Assembly (NCBI GenBank): GCA_000818095.1 | Contig: CP009416.1 | Location: forward strand, 2,960,501 to 3,024,500 | Reading direction: 5' to 3' | Origin: Jeotgalibacillus malaysiensis | GTDB taxonomy: Bacteria; Bacillota; Bacilli; Bacillales; Jeotgalibacillaceae | Length of the DNA stretch: 64,000 nucleotides | Shown: positions 33,286 to 40,624 of the stretch, in pieces | How the letters are laid out: each line of letters opens with the position of its first letter | How positions within the stretch are numbered: the stretch's first letter is position 1 | Program-made: the position numbers and the translations under genes | The notes under the pieces: model-generated | Databases searched by the model: none | Seen by the model: the letters and a program-made list of their open reading frames with translations, nothing else | What the model was told of the DNA's origin: nothing

Positions 33286-33383
33286 TACGGTAAATACTGC
33301 CAGCTGAACAGCATCATACTTGCGTTTCTCTCCCTTTTCACACATCATAAATGTATAAGCTTATGTGAGAAAGGAAGACAAAC

Positions 33384-33668
33384 ATGATTATTACAGATGA
33401 AGCAAAAGAAGCTTTCAAAACGCTATTTCACCAATATGAATCTGAAAACATCCGCGTTTATTTTGCGGGACAGGGAGAAGGCAGTCCTGAAATCGGCCTG
33501 TCATTCGATGTACCGGAGGAAAATGATGTGATTCAGACGATTAATGGCATTAAAGTAGCGATTGATCCGCAGATTTTATTCGTCGCAGAAGAATTAACGC
33601 TTGATGTTCAGGATACTCCTGAAGGCCGGGGCATTGTGATGACCGGCGGACCTGAACAGATTATGTAA
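33384..33668 (+). CDS. IscA/HesB-like protein lacking cysteines
   Basis: 94 residues of the HesB/YadR/IscA fold (IITDEAKEAFKTLFHQYESENIRVYFAG, then VAIDPQILFVAEELTLDV). It contains no cysteine at all, whereas iron-sulfur carriers of this family use three. The stretch AGQGEGSPEIGL stands where related HesB-like (seleno)proteins have Cys or Sec. It cannot bind a cluster by the usual ligands. It follows arsC by ~100 bp and has its own GAAAGGAAG site. Role unknown; the arsenic context suggests a divergent function. Confidence 0.78.
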   Translation: MIITDEAKEAFKTLFHQYESENIRVYFAGQGEGSPEIGLSFDVPEENDVIQTINGIKVAIDPQILFVAEELTLDVQDTPEGRGIVMTGGPEQIM

Positions 33669-33673
33669 AGATC

Positions 33674-33706
33674 GCATCCGGAACAGCATTTGTTCCGGAT
33701 GTTTTT
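33674..33706 (+). terminator. Terminator after IscA-like gene
   Basis: CATCCGGAACA / TGTTCCGGATG stem followed by TTTTT. It also lies just downstream of the minus-strand CC-peptide gene. Confidence 0.9.
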
Positions 33707-33710
33707 ATTT

Positions 33711-33806
33711 TCAACAGCACTTTTCTTCTTTTATCTCAACAATTTTCACATTACAACAATCTTCTTTTTTAACCGGTTTTAAAATCGAAATCATTTTTTT
33801 AAACAT
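33711..33806 (-). CDS. Small CC-pair peptide after arsP
   Basis: 31 codons: MFKKMISILKPVKKEDCCNV, then KIVEIKEEKCC. It has two vicinal Cys-Cys pairs, the second at the very C-terminus. A full-strength ribosome binding site (GGAGGTG, seven bases upstream) overlaps the end of the arsP-like gene, so it is clearly set up for translation. Vicinal dithiols bind As(III) and similar soft metals. A metal-buffering or delivery peptide for the permease is a reasonable guess, not a known function. I do not recognise a named family. Confidence 0.7.
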   Translation of the reverse strand: MFKKMISILKPVKKEDCCNVKIVEIKEEKCC

Positions 33807-33821
33807 AATGCGTCACCTCCT

Positions 33822-34676
33822 TTAAAATAGATAAAAAATAAAGCCTGAGATAGAAGCCATAGTCAACACTGACAAAACAAATACAGCAACCAGCTGGATA
33901 CTGAAAATGGATTTTAAAAGCACAACTTCCGGCAGACTAGCTCCTGCTGAACTGATCAATAGCGCCATAATTGGACCAAGTGCCATTCCTTTCATCAGTA
34001 ACACCTGAGAGATTGGAATCATACTTGATAGCCTGATGTATAAAGGAATTCCGAGAAGTGCCGCAAGCGGGATCAGCCACCACGCCTGATGCCCAAAGTT
34101 TTCAGCAATGAATGAAGCAGGTACTAGCCCAAGGATCCCGGCGCCAATGGCTGCTCCAATGAGTAAAAATGGAAATACTGATTTCATCATCTGAACGGTC
34201 TCCTGCAAAGCCCGCTTCACGTCCCACTTTTTCTGTCCCGACTGATACCCTTCCACCATGACAGGCTTTACGTACTTTTCAAATCCCAGTCTCTCCAGCG
34301 TGAACCCTAAAATCAGTGAAAAAACAGTGGTGACAACCGTATAAATAGCTGTTGTCTGCCAACCGAGAATGACCCCCATCACTGTCAGAATAGTCGGGTC
34401 CAGAAGTGGTGATGAAAATAAAAATACCATTGTGAGTCCGAACGGGACTTTATTGCGCAGCATATTGACTACTACCGGAATCGTTGAACACGAACAAAAC
34501 GGTGTGATAAATGCAAACACAATGGCAAACAATCCAGCTTTCCATTTTGAGCGCGTTCTCAGATAATGTTCCACCTTTTCATAAGGGATGACTGACTGCA
34601 GTAAAGATAAAACAAATGAGATGATGACAAACAACACTGTAAGTTCAAGTGCAATCCATAAAAATGAGGTTAACAA
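33822..34676 (-). CDS. arsP: Permease of the UPF0718/ArsP family
   Basis: About 284 residues with eight hydrophobic segments. The signature FAFITPFCSCSTIPVVVNMLRNKVP holds the FCSCS cysteines seen in ArsP and other UPF0718 permeases; ArsP exports trivalent organoarsenicals. The second half has ALLISSAGASLPEVVLLKSIF. The start is TTG 34676 with GGAG eight bases upstream; GTG 34685 directly abuts that site and cannot use it. It lies in an operon with an ArsR regulator (upstream) and the CC peptide (downstream). Substrate inferred from family and neighbours. Confidence 0.8.
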   Translation of the reverse strand: MLTSFLWIALELTVLFVIISFVLSLLQSVIPYEKVEHYLRTRSKWKAGLFAIVFAFITPFCSCSTIPVVVNMLRNKVPFGLTMVFLFSSPLLDPTILTVMGVILGWQTTAIYTVVTTVFSLILGFTLERLGFEKYVKPVMVEGYQSGQKKWDVKRALQETVQMMKSVFPFLLIGAAIGAGILGLVPASFIAENFGHQAWWLIPLAALLGIPLYIRLSSMIPISQVLLMKGMALGPIMALLISSAGASLPEVVLLKSIFSIQLVAVFVLSVLTMASISGFIFYLF

Positions 34677-34692
34677 TTGGCTCACTCCTTAT

Positions 34693-34730
34693 ATCAAATT
34701 TTTTTGATTTATTGATCAAATTTTTTTGAT
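34693..34730. promoter_or_regulatory. Two ArsR-type boxes before arsP
   Basis: Two identical palindromes ATCAAATTTTTTTGAT at 34693-34708 and 34715-34730, 22 bp apart (two helical turns), in the arsR-arsP intergenic gap. The same box type recurs at 35107 and 35165. Confidence 0.75.
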
Positions 34731-34768
34731 TTATTATTCAGACTTCAGGTATACTCCGGGAAGTCTTT

Positions 34769-35089
34769 TCAGCAGCTATCATCATTTCTGAATAGACAGC
34801 ATAGTTCACGCGATAACACTTCATTGATACCTTCATCTTCAATCGAATAATAATTCCATGTACCCTTCTTTTCTACCTTTAAAAATCCTGCATCCAGCAG
34901 CTGTTTTAGATGGTAGGACAATTTGGATTGGGGCATATCAATATGCTCTGCCAGATCACAGACACAAAGCGACTGATGCTGCTGAATCAGATGCAAAATC
35001 TCCAGCCTTTTACGGTCAGCAAGCGCCTTAAATTTCTTCTCATATTTGATAAACGTTTCTTCATTCGCTGCAATTGTTTGAGATGTCAT
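34769..35089 (-). CDS. ArsR-family metalloregulator (second)
   Basis: 106 residues. Winged helix FKALADRKRLEILHLIQQHQSLCVCDLAEHIDMPQSKLSYHLKQLLDAG, with a Cys-Val-Cys pair in the same place as classical ArsR, and a Cys pair near the C-terminus (RELCCLF, DDSC). It differs from the ArsR at 30807 and uses a different operator (ATCAAA-N4-TTTGAT). It heads the arsP operon and faces a divergent hydrolase gene. GAGGAGAG precedes the ATG. Confidence 0.88.
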   Translation of the reverse strand: MTSQTIAANEETFIKYEKKFKALADRKRLEILHLIQQHQSLCVCDLAEHIDMPQSKLSYHLKQLLDAGFLKVEKKGTWNYYSIEDEGINEVLSRELCCLFRNDDSC

Positions 35090-35106
35090 TACATTCTCTC
35101 CTCTAC

Positions 35107-35180
35107 ATCAAATTTATTTGATATTTAAATCATATTCCCGATATTTAAATATGTCAATGATTAAATCAAATTATTTTGAT
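35107..35180. promoter_or_regulatory. Divergent ArsR-type boxes
   Basis: ATCAAATTTATTTGAT (35107-35122), close to the arsR start on the minus strand, and ATCAAATTATTTTGAT (35165-35180), upstream of the hydrolase on the plus strand. A further palindrome ATATTTAAATAT lies between them. One regulator probably controls both directions. Confidence 0.72.
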
Positions 35181-35258
35181 TTAACAACTGTAAATGATTG
35201 GTGTACATCTAAAAGTTTCGGGTATACAACTATTATTCTAATCTCAGGAGGTTTTTGG

Positions 35259-36065
35259 ATGTCACATCGAATTGAAGTTGAAAAAGGTGTATCACTATTT
35301 GTAGAGGATATCGGCGAGGGACAGCCGGTTATTTTTATTCATGGATGGCCGGTTAATCACCGTATGTTTGAATATCAGATCAATGAAATCGTAAACCTTG
35401 GCTACCGTTTTATCGGGATTGACCTTAGAGGCTACGGACAATCTGATAAGCCGTGGAGCGGTTATGATTATAATCGGAAAGCGGATGACGTAAAAGCAGT
35501 TATTGATCACTTAGGATTGGAAAACGCAACACTTGCGGGGTTTTCAATGGGTGGGCCGATCGCACTCAGATATATGGCGCGTCATCAGCAGCACGGCGTT
35601 TCCAAGCTGATGCTGCTTGCACCCGCTGCACCGAGATTCACAAAAACAGATGATTTTCCTTATGGGATTGAAGCCAAAGAAATCGATGGGATGATTGAAA
35701 GTATTCAAAAAGACCGTCCGGCTTTCTTAGAAGAATTTGGTAATATGTTCTTCCATCAGGAGCCTGCAGAAGCGTTCAGACACTGGTTTGGCACACTCGG
35801 TCTACAGGCCTCTGCACACGGGACGATCCATTCCGCTGAAGCCCTCAGAGATGAAGATGGCCGTGGTGACCTTGAGCATGTAACAGTGCCAGTCTTGCTG
35901 CTTCACGGTGTAAACGATGAGATCTGCCCAATCGATTTTTCTGAATATCTGCAGTCTCACCTTCAACATGCAGAGCTTGTTAAATTTGAAGAAAGCGGAC
36001 ATGGACTTGTATTTGAAGAGACTGAAAAGCTGAACGCAGAAATTTTAAAGTTTTTGCGTGATTGA
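35259..36065 (+). CDS. Alpha/beta hydrolase
   Basis: 268 residues. Alpha/beta-hydrolase fold with oxyanion segment FIHGWPVNHRMF, nucleophile elbow GFSMGG (Ser), acid in GVNDEICP, and His in ESGHGLVFEE. It resembles chloroperoxidase-like esterases and arylesterases. The start is ATG 35259 with CAGGAGG; the longer frame has no site. It is divergent from arsR-arsP and carries the same ArsR-type box upstream, so it may be part of the arsenic response. Substrate unknown. Confidence 0.85.
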   Translation: MSHRIEVEKGVSLFVEDIGEGQPVIFIHGWPVNHRMFEYQINEIVNLGYRFIGIDLRGYGQSDKPWSGYDYNRKADDVKAVIDHLGLENATLAGFSMGGPIALRYMARHQQHGVSKLMLLAPAAPRFTKTDDFPYGIEAKEIDGMIESIQKDRPAFLEEFGNMFFHQEPAEAFRHWFGTLGLQASAHGTIHSAEALRDEDGRGDLEHVTVPVLLLHGVNDEICPIDFSEYLQSHLQHAELVKFEESGHGLVFEETEKLNAEILKFLRD

Positions 36066-36111
36066 TATTTAATAGAATATACAATAATACTCTAGTGCAG
36101 CGTAACGATTA

Positions 36112-36146
36112 AAAAAGCTGGAACAAAGATGTCCCAGCTTTTTTAA
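36112..36146. terminator. Bidirectional terminator, hydrolase / ATP-grasp
   Basis: AAAAAAGCTGG / CCAGCTTTTTT with a 12-base loop, between convergent genes. Confidence 0.88.
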
Positions 36147-36155
36147 CTTATAAAG

Positions 36156-37112
36156 TTAAGCTTCCACAACCGAATACTCACGCTCAAGCTTCTTCTTCAG
36201 AAACTTCGCAAGTTCAAGCATTCCGAATGTACCGTGCGCTGCTTCAGCATCCGCATTGTAATTTGTGTTTGTATTAATGTCATACACATAAATTTCACCG
36301 TCAGCGTCTTTGATGAACTCAATTCCAGCTACCGCAATATCATTTTTTGCGAGGAAATACTCAAGCTGCGTGATTAATAACGGTTCATTAAAATCTTTTA
36401 CTACCTGGAATTTAGGCTTCTCTTCCACCTCTTCACCAACCGGGCAGAACAGATCATCAATCTGGCACGCATCTGCCGGGCACAGTTCAAAGCCCTCAGA
36501 CGTATCTACACGGACCGCATATACAAACTTACCGCCTACAAATTCACAGCGTGTAATATAAGATTCCGGTGACTCAATGTATTCCTGAATCAGCGTAATT
36601 CCGTCCACCGGCAGTTCAAAGTCATCACCATTTACATACTGCTTCAGCGCATCAATTGAATGGAATAGCTGTACGCCAAGCCCTTTACCTGCGCGGTTAT
36701 GTTTTGTAATAAATGAAGGCTTATCGAGCTTTTCAGCCGCTTCAATAATCTGCTTTCGTCCAACCGCTGCGATCGTATCAGGTGTTTTGATTCCATTTTG
36801 CTGAAGGGCTGTGTACTGATTGACCTTGCTCACTTCAAGGCGCAGCGCACGTGAGCCGTTCAGGACGGTTCTGCCGTGCTGCTCTAGCCATGCAAGTACT
36901 GATTCTGTTAATTCCGGCGCGAATCGGTGTCCACGCGTATGTGATGATGCACTCATTCTGCTGTAAAAAATACCTTCCGGCGGCTCTTTTGTTAAATCAA
37001 CAATGCCTTCATCAAGATGCCACACTTCATAAGGTACCTCAAGCTCATCAAGTCTTTTCGTCAAATGAACCGTCCACTCATCATTTTCATGCAAAATATA
37101 CGCTTTACTCAT
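36156..37112 (-). CDS. RimK-like ATP-grasp protein
   Basis: 318 residues with an N-terminal pre-ATP-grasp domain and a RimK-like core: PSFITKHNRAGKGLGVQLF (nucleotide loop), LIQEYIESPESYITRCEFVGGK, and AGIEFIKDADGEIYVYDINTNTNYN (metal-binding Asp/Asn). Such enzymes form amide or peptide bonds from a carboxylate and an amine using ATP. It is 12 bp downstream of the flavin monooxygenase and therefore also under the SAM riboswitch. The substrate is unknown; a sulfur-containing amino acid derivative is a guess from the regulation. Confidence 0.82.
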   Translation of the reverse strand: MSKAYILHENDEWTVHLTKRLDELEVPYEVWHLDEGIVDLTKEPPEGIFYSRMSASSHTRGHRFAPELTESVLAWLEQHGRTVLNGSRALRLEVSKVNQYTALQQNGIKTPDTIAAVGRKQIIEAAEKLDKPSFITKHNRAGKGLGVQLFHSIDALKQYVNGDDFELPVDGITLIQEYIESPESYITRCEFVGGKFVYAVRVDTSEGFELCPADACQIDDLFCPVGEEVEEKPKFQVVKDFNEPLLITQLEYFLAKNDIAVAGIEFIKDADGEIYVYDINTNTNYNADAEAAHGTFGMLELAKFLKKKLEREYSVVEA

Positions 37113-37124
37113 GCTGTTTTCCCC

Positions 37125-38183
37125 CTAAATGTTGATTTCCTGCTGAATCTTTCTCTTTTGCTCAACCAGTGGCATTACTTTTTCAGAAAAACGCTTCATC
37201 TCTTCAAGCTGAGGTGAGAATTGAAGCAATAAAAGATCAAGACCTGCATTTTCAAATTCAATAATTCGATCGGCAATCTGTTCAGGCGTTCCGATCAGGT
37301 TCGGTCTGAGTCCGCGGTTTGATACTGAGTAATCCATCAGCTTCACTTGCTGCTCAAGCTGTGACTTACTGACGAAATCATTGTACCCGGCATACCCGCT
37401 CACATCTTTTACATCTGTAATCCGTTCAAGCTCAGCCTGCACTTCCTCTTCCGTATCGCGACAGACAATAAATGCAGCCATGCCGAACGAACCAAATGGA
37501 TCTTTCCCAGCTTCAGCACGTCTTGTTTTCATATCCGTAATCTTTGTTTCAATTTCTTCAACTGTGCCGCCATGCATCACGTAAGAGTCGCAGTTTTCAA
37601 CAATCGACTGCTTGCCGCGCGGGCTTTCACCGCCTGCATAAAGAATTGGATTTGGACGCTGAACCGGTTTAGGCTCAAGTTTTGTATTTTCAATATCATA
37701 ATATTTCCCTTTAAAGCTGAACGTATCTTCTGTCCAGAGCCCTTTTAAAATTGTCAGGAACTCATCTGTACGCTCATAACGCTCATCATGTTCTGTAAAA
37801 GCACCGCCATACTGCTTCGCTTCCTCAGCCCACCAGGCAGATACAACATTCAGTGTGAACCGGCCGTTTGAAATGTGGTCGATATTCGAAGCCATTTTTG
37901 CAGCAACTGCCGGATTATGAAACCCAGGGCGGATAGCTGTCATGATTTCAATCTTTTCAGTAACGGCTGCAAGTGCCGCTGCAGTCGACCAGGCTTCAAT
38001 TGAATCCCGCTCTGGTCCTTTTATATCGTTCAGGTACAATTCAGCAATCAGTGTTGTATCGTAACCCCACATCTCTGCTGACTGAATCACCTTTTTCGCA
38101 TAATCAAATGTCGGTGGCATGTTCTCATCTTCAACATTGCGTAGCCACCCGCCAAAAATCGGAAGCCAGAAACCGTATTTCAT
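37125..38183 (-). CDS. LLM-class flavin monooxygenase (SfnG/SsuD-like)
   Basis: 352 residues of the luciferase-like monooxygenase family: MKYGFWLPIFGGWLRN at the N-terminus, WGYDTTLIAELYLND, TAIRPGFHNPAVAAKMASNIDHISNGRFTLNVVSAWW, and NPILYAGGESPRGK. It is closest in layout to dimethylsulfone monooxygenase SfnG and alkanesulfonate monooxygenase SsuD, which release sulfite or sulfinate from organosulfur compounds with FMNH2. The SAM riboswitch upstream supports a role in sulfur supply. No flavin reductase or ssu transporter is adjacent. Followed by an ATP-grasp gene. Confidence 0.87.
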   Translation of the reverse strand: MKYGFWLPIFGGWLRNVEDENMPPTFDYAKKVIQSAEMWGYDTTLIAELYLNDIKGPERDSIEAWSTAAALAAVTEKIEIMTAIRPGFHNPAVAAKMASNIDHISNGRFTLNVVSAWWAEEAKQYGGAFTEHDERYERTDEFLTILKGLWTEDTFSFKGKYYDIENTKLEPKPVQRPNPILYAGGESPRGKQSIVENCDSYVMHGGTVEEIETKITDMKTRRAEAGKDPFGSFGMAAFIVCRDTEEEVQAELERITDVKDVSGYAGYNDFVSKSQLEQQVKLMDYSVSNRGLRPNLIGTPEQIADRIIEFENAGLDLLLLQFSPQLEEMKRFSEKVMPLVEQKRKIQQEINI

Positions 38184-38216
38184 CCTGATCCACTCTCCTT
38201 GTCCTGTTCATAAAAT

Positions 38217-38248
38217 AAAAAAACTCCCTCTGCGACAGACAGAAGAAG
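38217..38248 (-). terminator. SAM riboswitch terminator
   Basis: Minus strand: CTTCTTCTG pairs with CAGAGGGAG (two G-U pairs, 7-base loop), followed by seven T, directly downstream of the S-box aptamer. Confidence 0.82.
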
Positions 38249-38265
38249 AAACCTCAGAACTCCTG

Positions 38266-38368
38266 TCTTATCTTTCAGGCAATGCCTGATGGATGTAGCA
38301 CCTTTCTGACAAAGTCAGCGGTTGCCGGGCTTCACAGGGCCATATCCCTCCACCACTCTCGATAAGAG
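38266..38368 (-). ncRNA. SAM-I (S-box) riboswitch
   Basis: Minus strand. P1 arms CTCTTATC and GATAAGA; then the conserved GAGTGGTGGAGGGA, TGGCCCTGTGAAGCCCGGCA and GGTGCTACATCC core elements in the right order. This is the standard SAM-I aptamer found before methionine, cysteine and sulfur genes in Firmicutes. A terminator follows, then the monooxygenase and ATP-grasp genes. Binding SAM should stop transcription, so the operon is on when methionine/SAM is scarce. Confidence 0.96.
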
Positions 38369-38494
38369 CTATTCACTTTAATACGCTAATCCTATAACAT
38401 CACTTGGTATTAGTCAAGATCTAATGTGTGAATTTTCAAATCTATTCGATGAACGAAAGATAAATTATATGAGAAAGTATTAATCTTCTTTAAC

Positions 38495-38621
38495 CGTTTC
38501 GCTGCGCTTCAGGCGGACGCTTTCCGCAGGGCCGGCGGTGAGCCTCCTCAAGCTTCGCTTTGCGGGGTCTCACCTGTCCGACTTCTCCTGCTGGAGTCGC
38601 CGCCTTACGCTTCGCTGCACT
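38495..38621 (-). repeat. Family R element, copy 8
   Basis: On the minus strand it begins GCAGCGAAGCGTAAGGCGGC and ends GTCCGCCTGAAGCGCAGCG, core GACTCCAGCAGG, GGTGAGACCCCGC, GAGGAGGCTCACC. It is upstream of the SAM riboswitch, in the same direction. Confidence 0.87.
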
Positions 38622-38698
38622 GGGAATTTTATAAAAAAAAAATAAGTATTCCGGTAATACTTCGCGTACATTACTATAGAAATTGCTTTTAAATACAG

Positions 38699-38731
38699 AA
38701 AAAAGCTGATGGCATATGCCATCAGCTTTCG
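38699..38731 (-). terminator. Terminator overlapping end of CNNM/CorC gene
   Basis: GAAAGCTGATGGC / GCCATCAGCTTTTTT. The stop codon TGA of the upstream gene is inside the 5' arm. Confidence 0.9.
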
Positions 38732-39993
38732 GTGTCGATATCTTTATCATCCGCAACGCCGTCAATGACGCGTTTTTCGATGCGAACTTTTGTGATTTTA
38801 TTTTTTTCCATTTCAAGTACGGTAAAGCGCAGGTGCTGGAAATCGAATTCATCGCCTTCTTCAGGAAGATGACCGATTTCCTTTAGCACAAATCCTGCAA
38901 GTACGTCCTGCTCTTCAGGGATTTTAGTTGAAAAAACTTCATTTAGACGATGGATGTTAAGCTTTCCGTGGCAGACGATCGTTCTTTCAGTCAGTTCATC
39001 AATCCACGATTCTTCTTCATCATCATTTTCATCGGCAATTTCCTGACCGATCATCGCTTCGATAATGTCTTCATGTGTAATGATCCCAAGCGTTCCACCG
39101 TATTCATCAAGAACGATCGCAAAATGCTTTTTTGCTTGAAGCATACGTTTAAAAATGCGCTCAATGGATGTCGTTTCTACAGTGAACAGCGGATCATTAT
39201 CCATAAACTCAGTCAGCGGTTTCTCAGGTGTCAGTGACCATTCAATCACCTGCTTCGAATGAAACACGCCGACGATATTATCCATATTTTCTTTATACAC
39301 AGGATAACGCGTATAAGGGTTATCAATTACGTAATCACGTACTTCTTCATATGTTGTCTCAATCGGAATACCGATAATATCAACACGCGGCGTCTTCATT
39401 GCATCGCCTACGTCTTTTTTCTGAAAATCAAGTACACCTTTAATCCGCAATGACTCGTCTCCAAGGAATGTTCCTTCAGTTGATGCAATATCAACCATGG
39501 TACGGAGCTCTTCTTTTGTAATAGTGGCTTCTTTAATATCCCCTTTTGAGAGGATACGGATTACGATATTCGTGAATTTTGATAAAAACCAAGTAATCGG
39601 TTTAAAAATTGTCATTAACACGCGGATCACAGGCGCTACAATATAAGCAATCCGATCAGCAAATGTTGCTGCAATCGTTTTTGGCAGCACTTCTGAAAAG
39701 ATAATCAGTGTTACAGTCAGAATCCCTGTTGCAAGTGCAACTTCGACATTATACTCAATTGCAATCACTGTCACGAGTACAGGTAATAGAATATTTGAGA
39801 TATTGTTCCCGATCAGAATGGTTGTAATCATCTGGTCCGGCTTCGATACCTGTTTCAACAGCTTTTCAGCCGCACGATCACCCTGCTCAGCACGGGTTTT
39901 AACCTTCATTTTATTAACAGCAGTCAGTGCTGTCTCACTTCCTGATAAAAAGAATGAGGCAAAAAGCAAAGCAGCTATGGCTATAAATTCCAA
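38722..39993 (-). CDS. CNNM/CorC (hemolysin-type) transporter
   Basis: 423 residues. DUF21 membrane domain with about four hydrophobic segments (ASFFLSGSETALTAVNKMKVKTRAEQGDRAAEKLL), a CBS pair (about 215-340; TPRVDIIGI..., AIVLDEYGGTLGIITHEDIIEAMIG), and a C-terminal CorC/HlyC domain. The family is now linked to Mg2+/Co2+ export; hemolysin is a historical name. The start codon is TTG at 39993 with AGGAGG seven bases upstream. A long non-coding region with a strong minus-strand promoter lies upstream. Confidence 0.9.
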   Translation of the reverse strand: MEFIAIAALLFASFFLSGSETALTAVNKMKVKTRAEQGDRAAEKLLKQVSKPDQMITTILIGNNISNILLPVLVTVIAIEYNVEVALATGILTVTLIIFSEVLPKTIAATFADRIAYIVAPVIRVLMTIFKPITWFLSKFTNIVIRILSKGDIKEATITKEELRTMVDIASTEGTFLGDESLRIKGVLDFQKKDVGDAMKTPRVDIIGIPIETTYEEVRDYVIDNPYTRYPVYKENMDNIVGVFHSKQVIEWSLTPEKPLTEFMDNDPLFTVETTSIERIFKRMLQAKKHFAIVLDEYGGTLGIITHEDIIEAMIGQEIADENDDEEESWIDELTERTIVCHGKLNIHRLNEVFSTKIPEEQDVLAGFVLKEIGHLPEEGDEFDFQHLRFTVLEMEKNKITKVRIEKRVIDGVADDKDIDTES

Positions 39994-40121
39994 CGATATT
40001 CCTCCTGATAAAATAGCAATATGTAAAAAAAGTAGATAGAACTAGCGTATACTATCCCGTTTAAAAATTCCACTGTCATTCACTGAAAAGTCAATCTTTT
40101 TAAGGATGGATGGAAAGAAAA

Positions 40122-40150
40122 TTGAAATGAGTTTCATTTAGGAGTAATGT
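40122..40150 (+). promoter_or_regulatory. Possible plus-strand promoter
   Basis: TTGAAA (40122-40127), 17 bp, TAATGT (40145-40150). It could drive transcription through the RNA region into the dipeptidase gene. It is weaker than the minus-strand promoter at the other end. Confidence 0.4.
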
Positions 40151-40159
40151 TAAAGAGGA

Positions 40160-40566
40160 TTGGTGATCTGCCTTACGGGAGCGGCATTACATAATACCTA
40201 AAACAACGAAAGCCCTAACCTCTCTTTCGTCCTTGCAGCTCCGAAGCTGCGCCAGTGTGAATCAGATATTACTTTAAAACGTTCAATTCGTTTATAAAGT
40301 AATCTGGAATTTTTGGTCTGAATCGGTTCGGTGAGATAGAACCTTTAGAAGTGCACAGTTACTGCGTAGTAGTTTGAAGTACTGTCTCCGGGCAACGACC
40401 CCGGCATTTTCTAGAGGGTTTTTGCTTCAATCGGTGAAATAGCTTAACTGCTTAGCGTACTCAGAAGGTGAGTCGCTGAAATTCAGGCCTTGGATTTCCA
40501 GACCTTGTTATTAAATTAATGGCGGTTGGCGATATCCGCCCAACAACCGCTCCCGTAAAACGATCA
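40160..40566 (-). ncRNA. Candidate ~400-nt structured RNA, unidentified
   Basis: Non-coding region closed by a perfect 12-bp inverted repeat: TTACGGGAGCGG (40173-40184) and CCGCTCCCGTAA (40547-40558). On the minus strand the strong promoter below starts RNA within about ten bases of the closing stem. Inner hairpins seen on that strand include AGCG-ACUCA/UGAGU-ACGCU, CCGGG/CCCGG, a stem with arms CAGAUUACUUUA and UAAAGUAAUAUCUG, GCAGCU-UCGG-AGCUGC and ACGAAAG/CUUUCGU. It does not match tmRNA, RNase P, 6S, SRP or intron motifs that I know. There is no long U-run terminator. The strand is inferred from the promoter. Confidence 0.6.
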
Positions 40567-40572
40567 ACCATA

Positions 40573-40601
40573 AGCATAACAAAGCACCACCCTGCTGTCA
40601 A
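40573..40601 (-). promoter_or_regulatory. Strong promoter for the candidate RNA
   Basis: Minus strand: consensus TTGACA (40596-40601), 17-bp spacer, TATGCT (40573-40578). The predicted start is near 40565. No coding region follows for about 570 bases, until the TTG start of the CNNM/CorC gene. Confidence 0.8.
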
Positions 40602-40624
40602 CATAATTAAAGGAGTGTTTGAAC

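Noticed and set aside
33340-33375. ArsR operator before the IscA-like gene (ATAAGCTTAT palindrome)
   Set aside because: Short palindrome resembling part of the ars operator, but the match is too weak to call.
40173-40558. The 12-bp inverted repeat as terminal repeats of a small mobile element
   Set aside because: No target-site duplication flanks it, and a consensus promoter lies correctly placed to transcribe the region from one end; RNA is the better reading.
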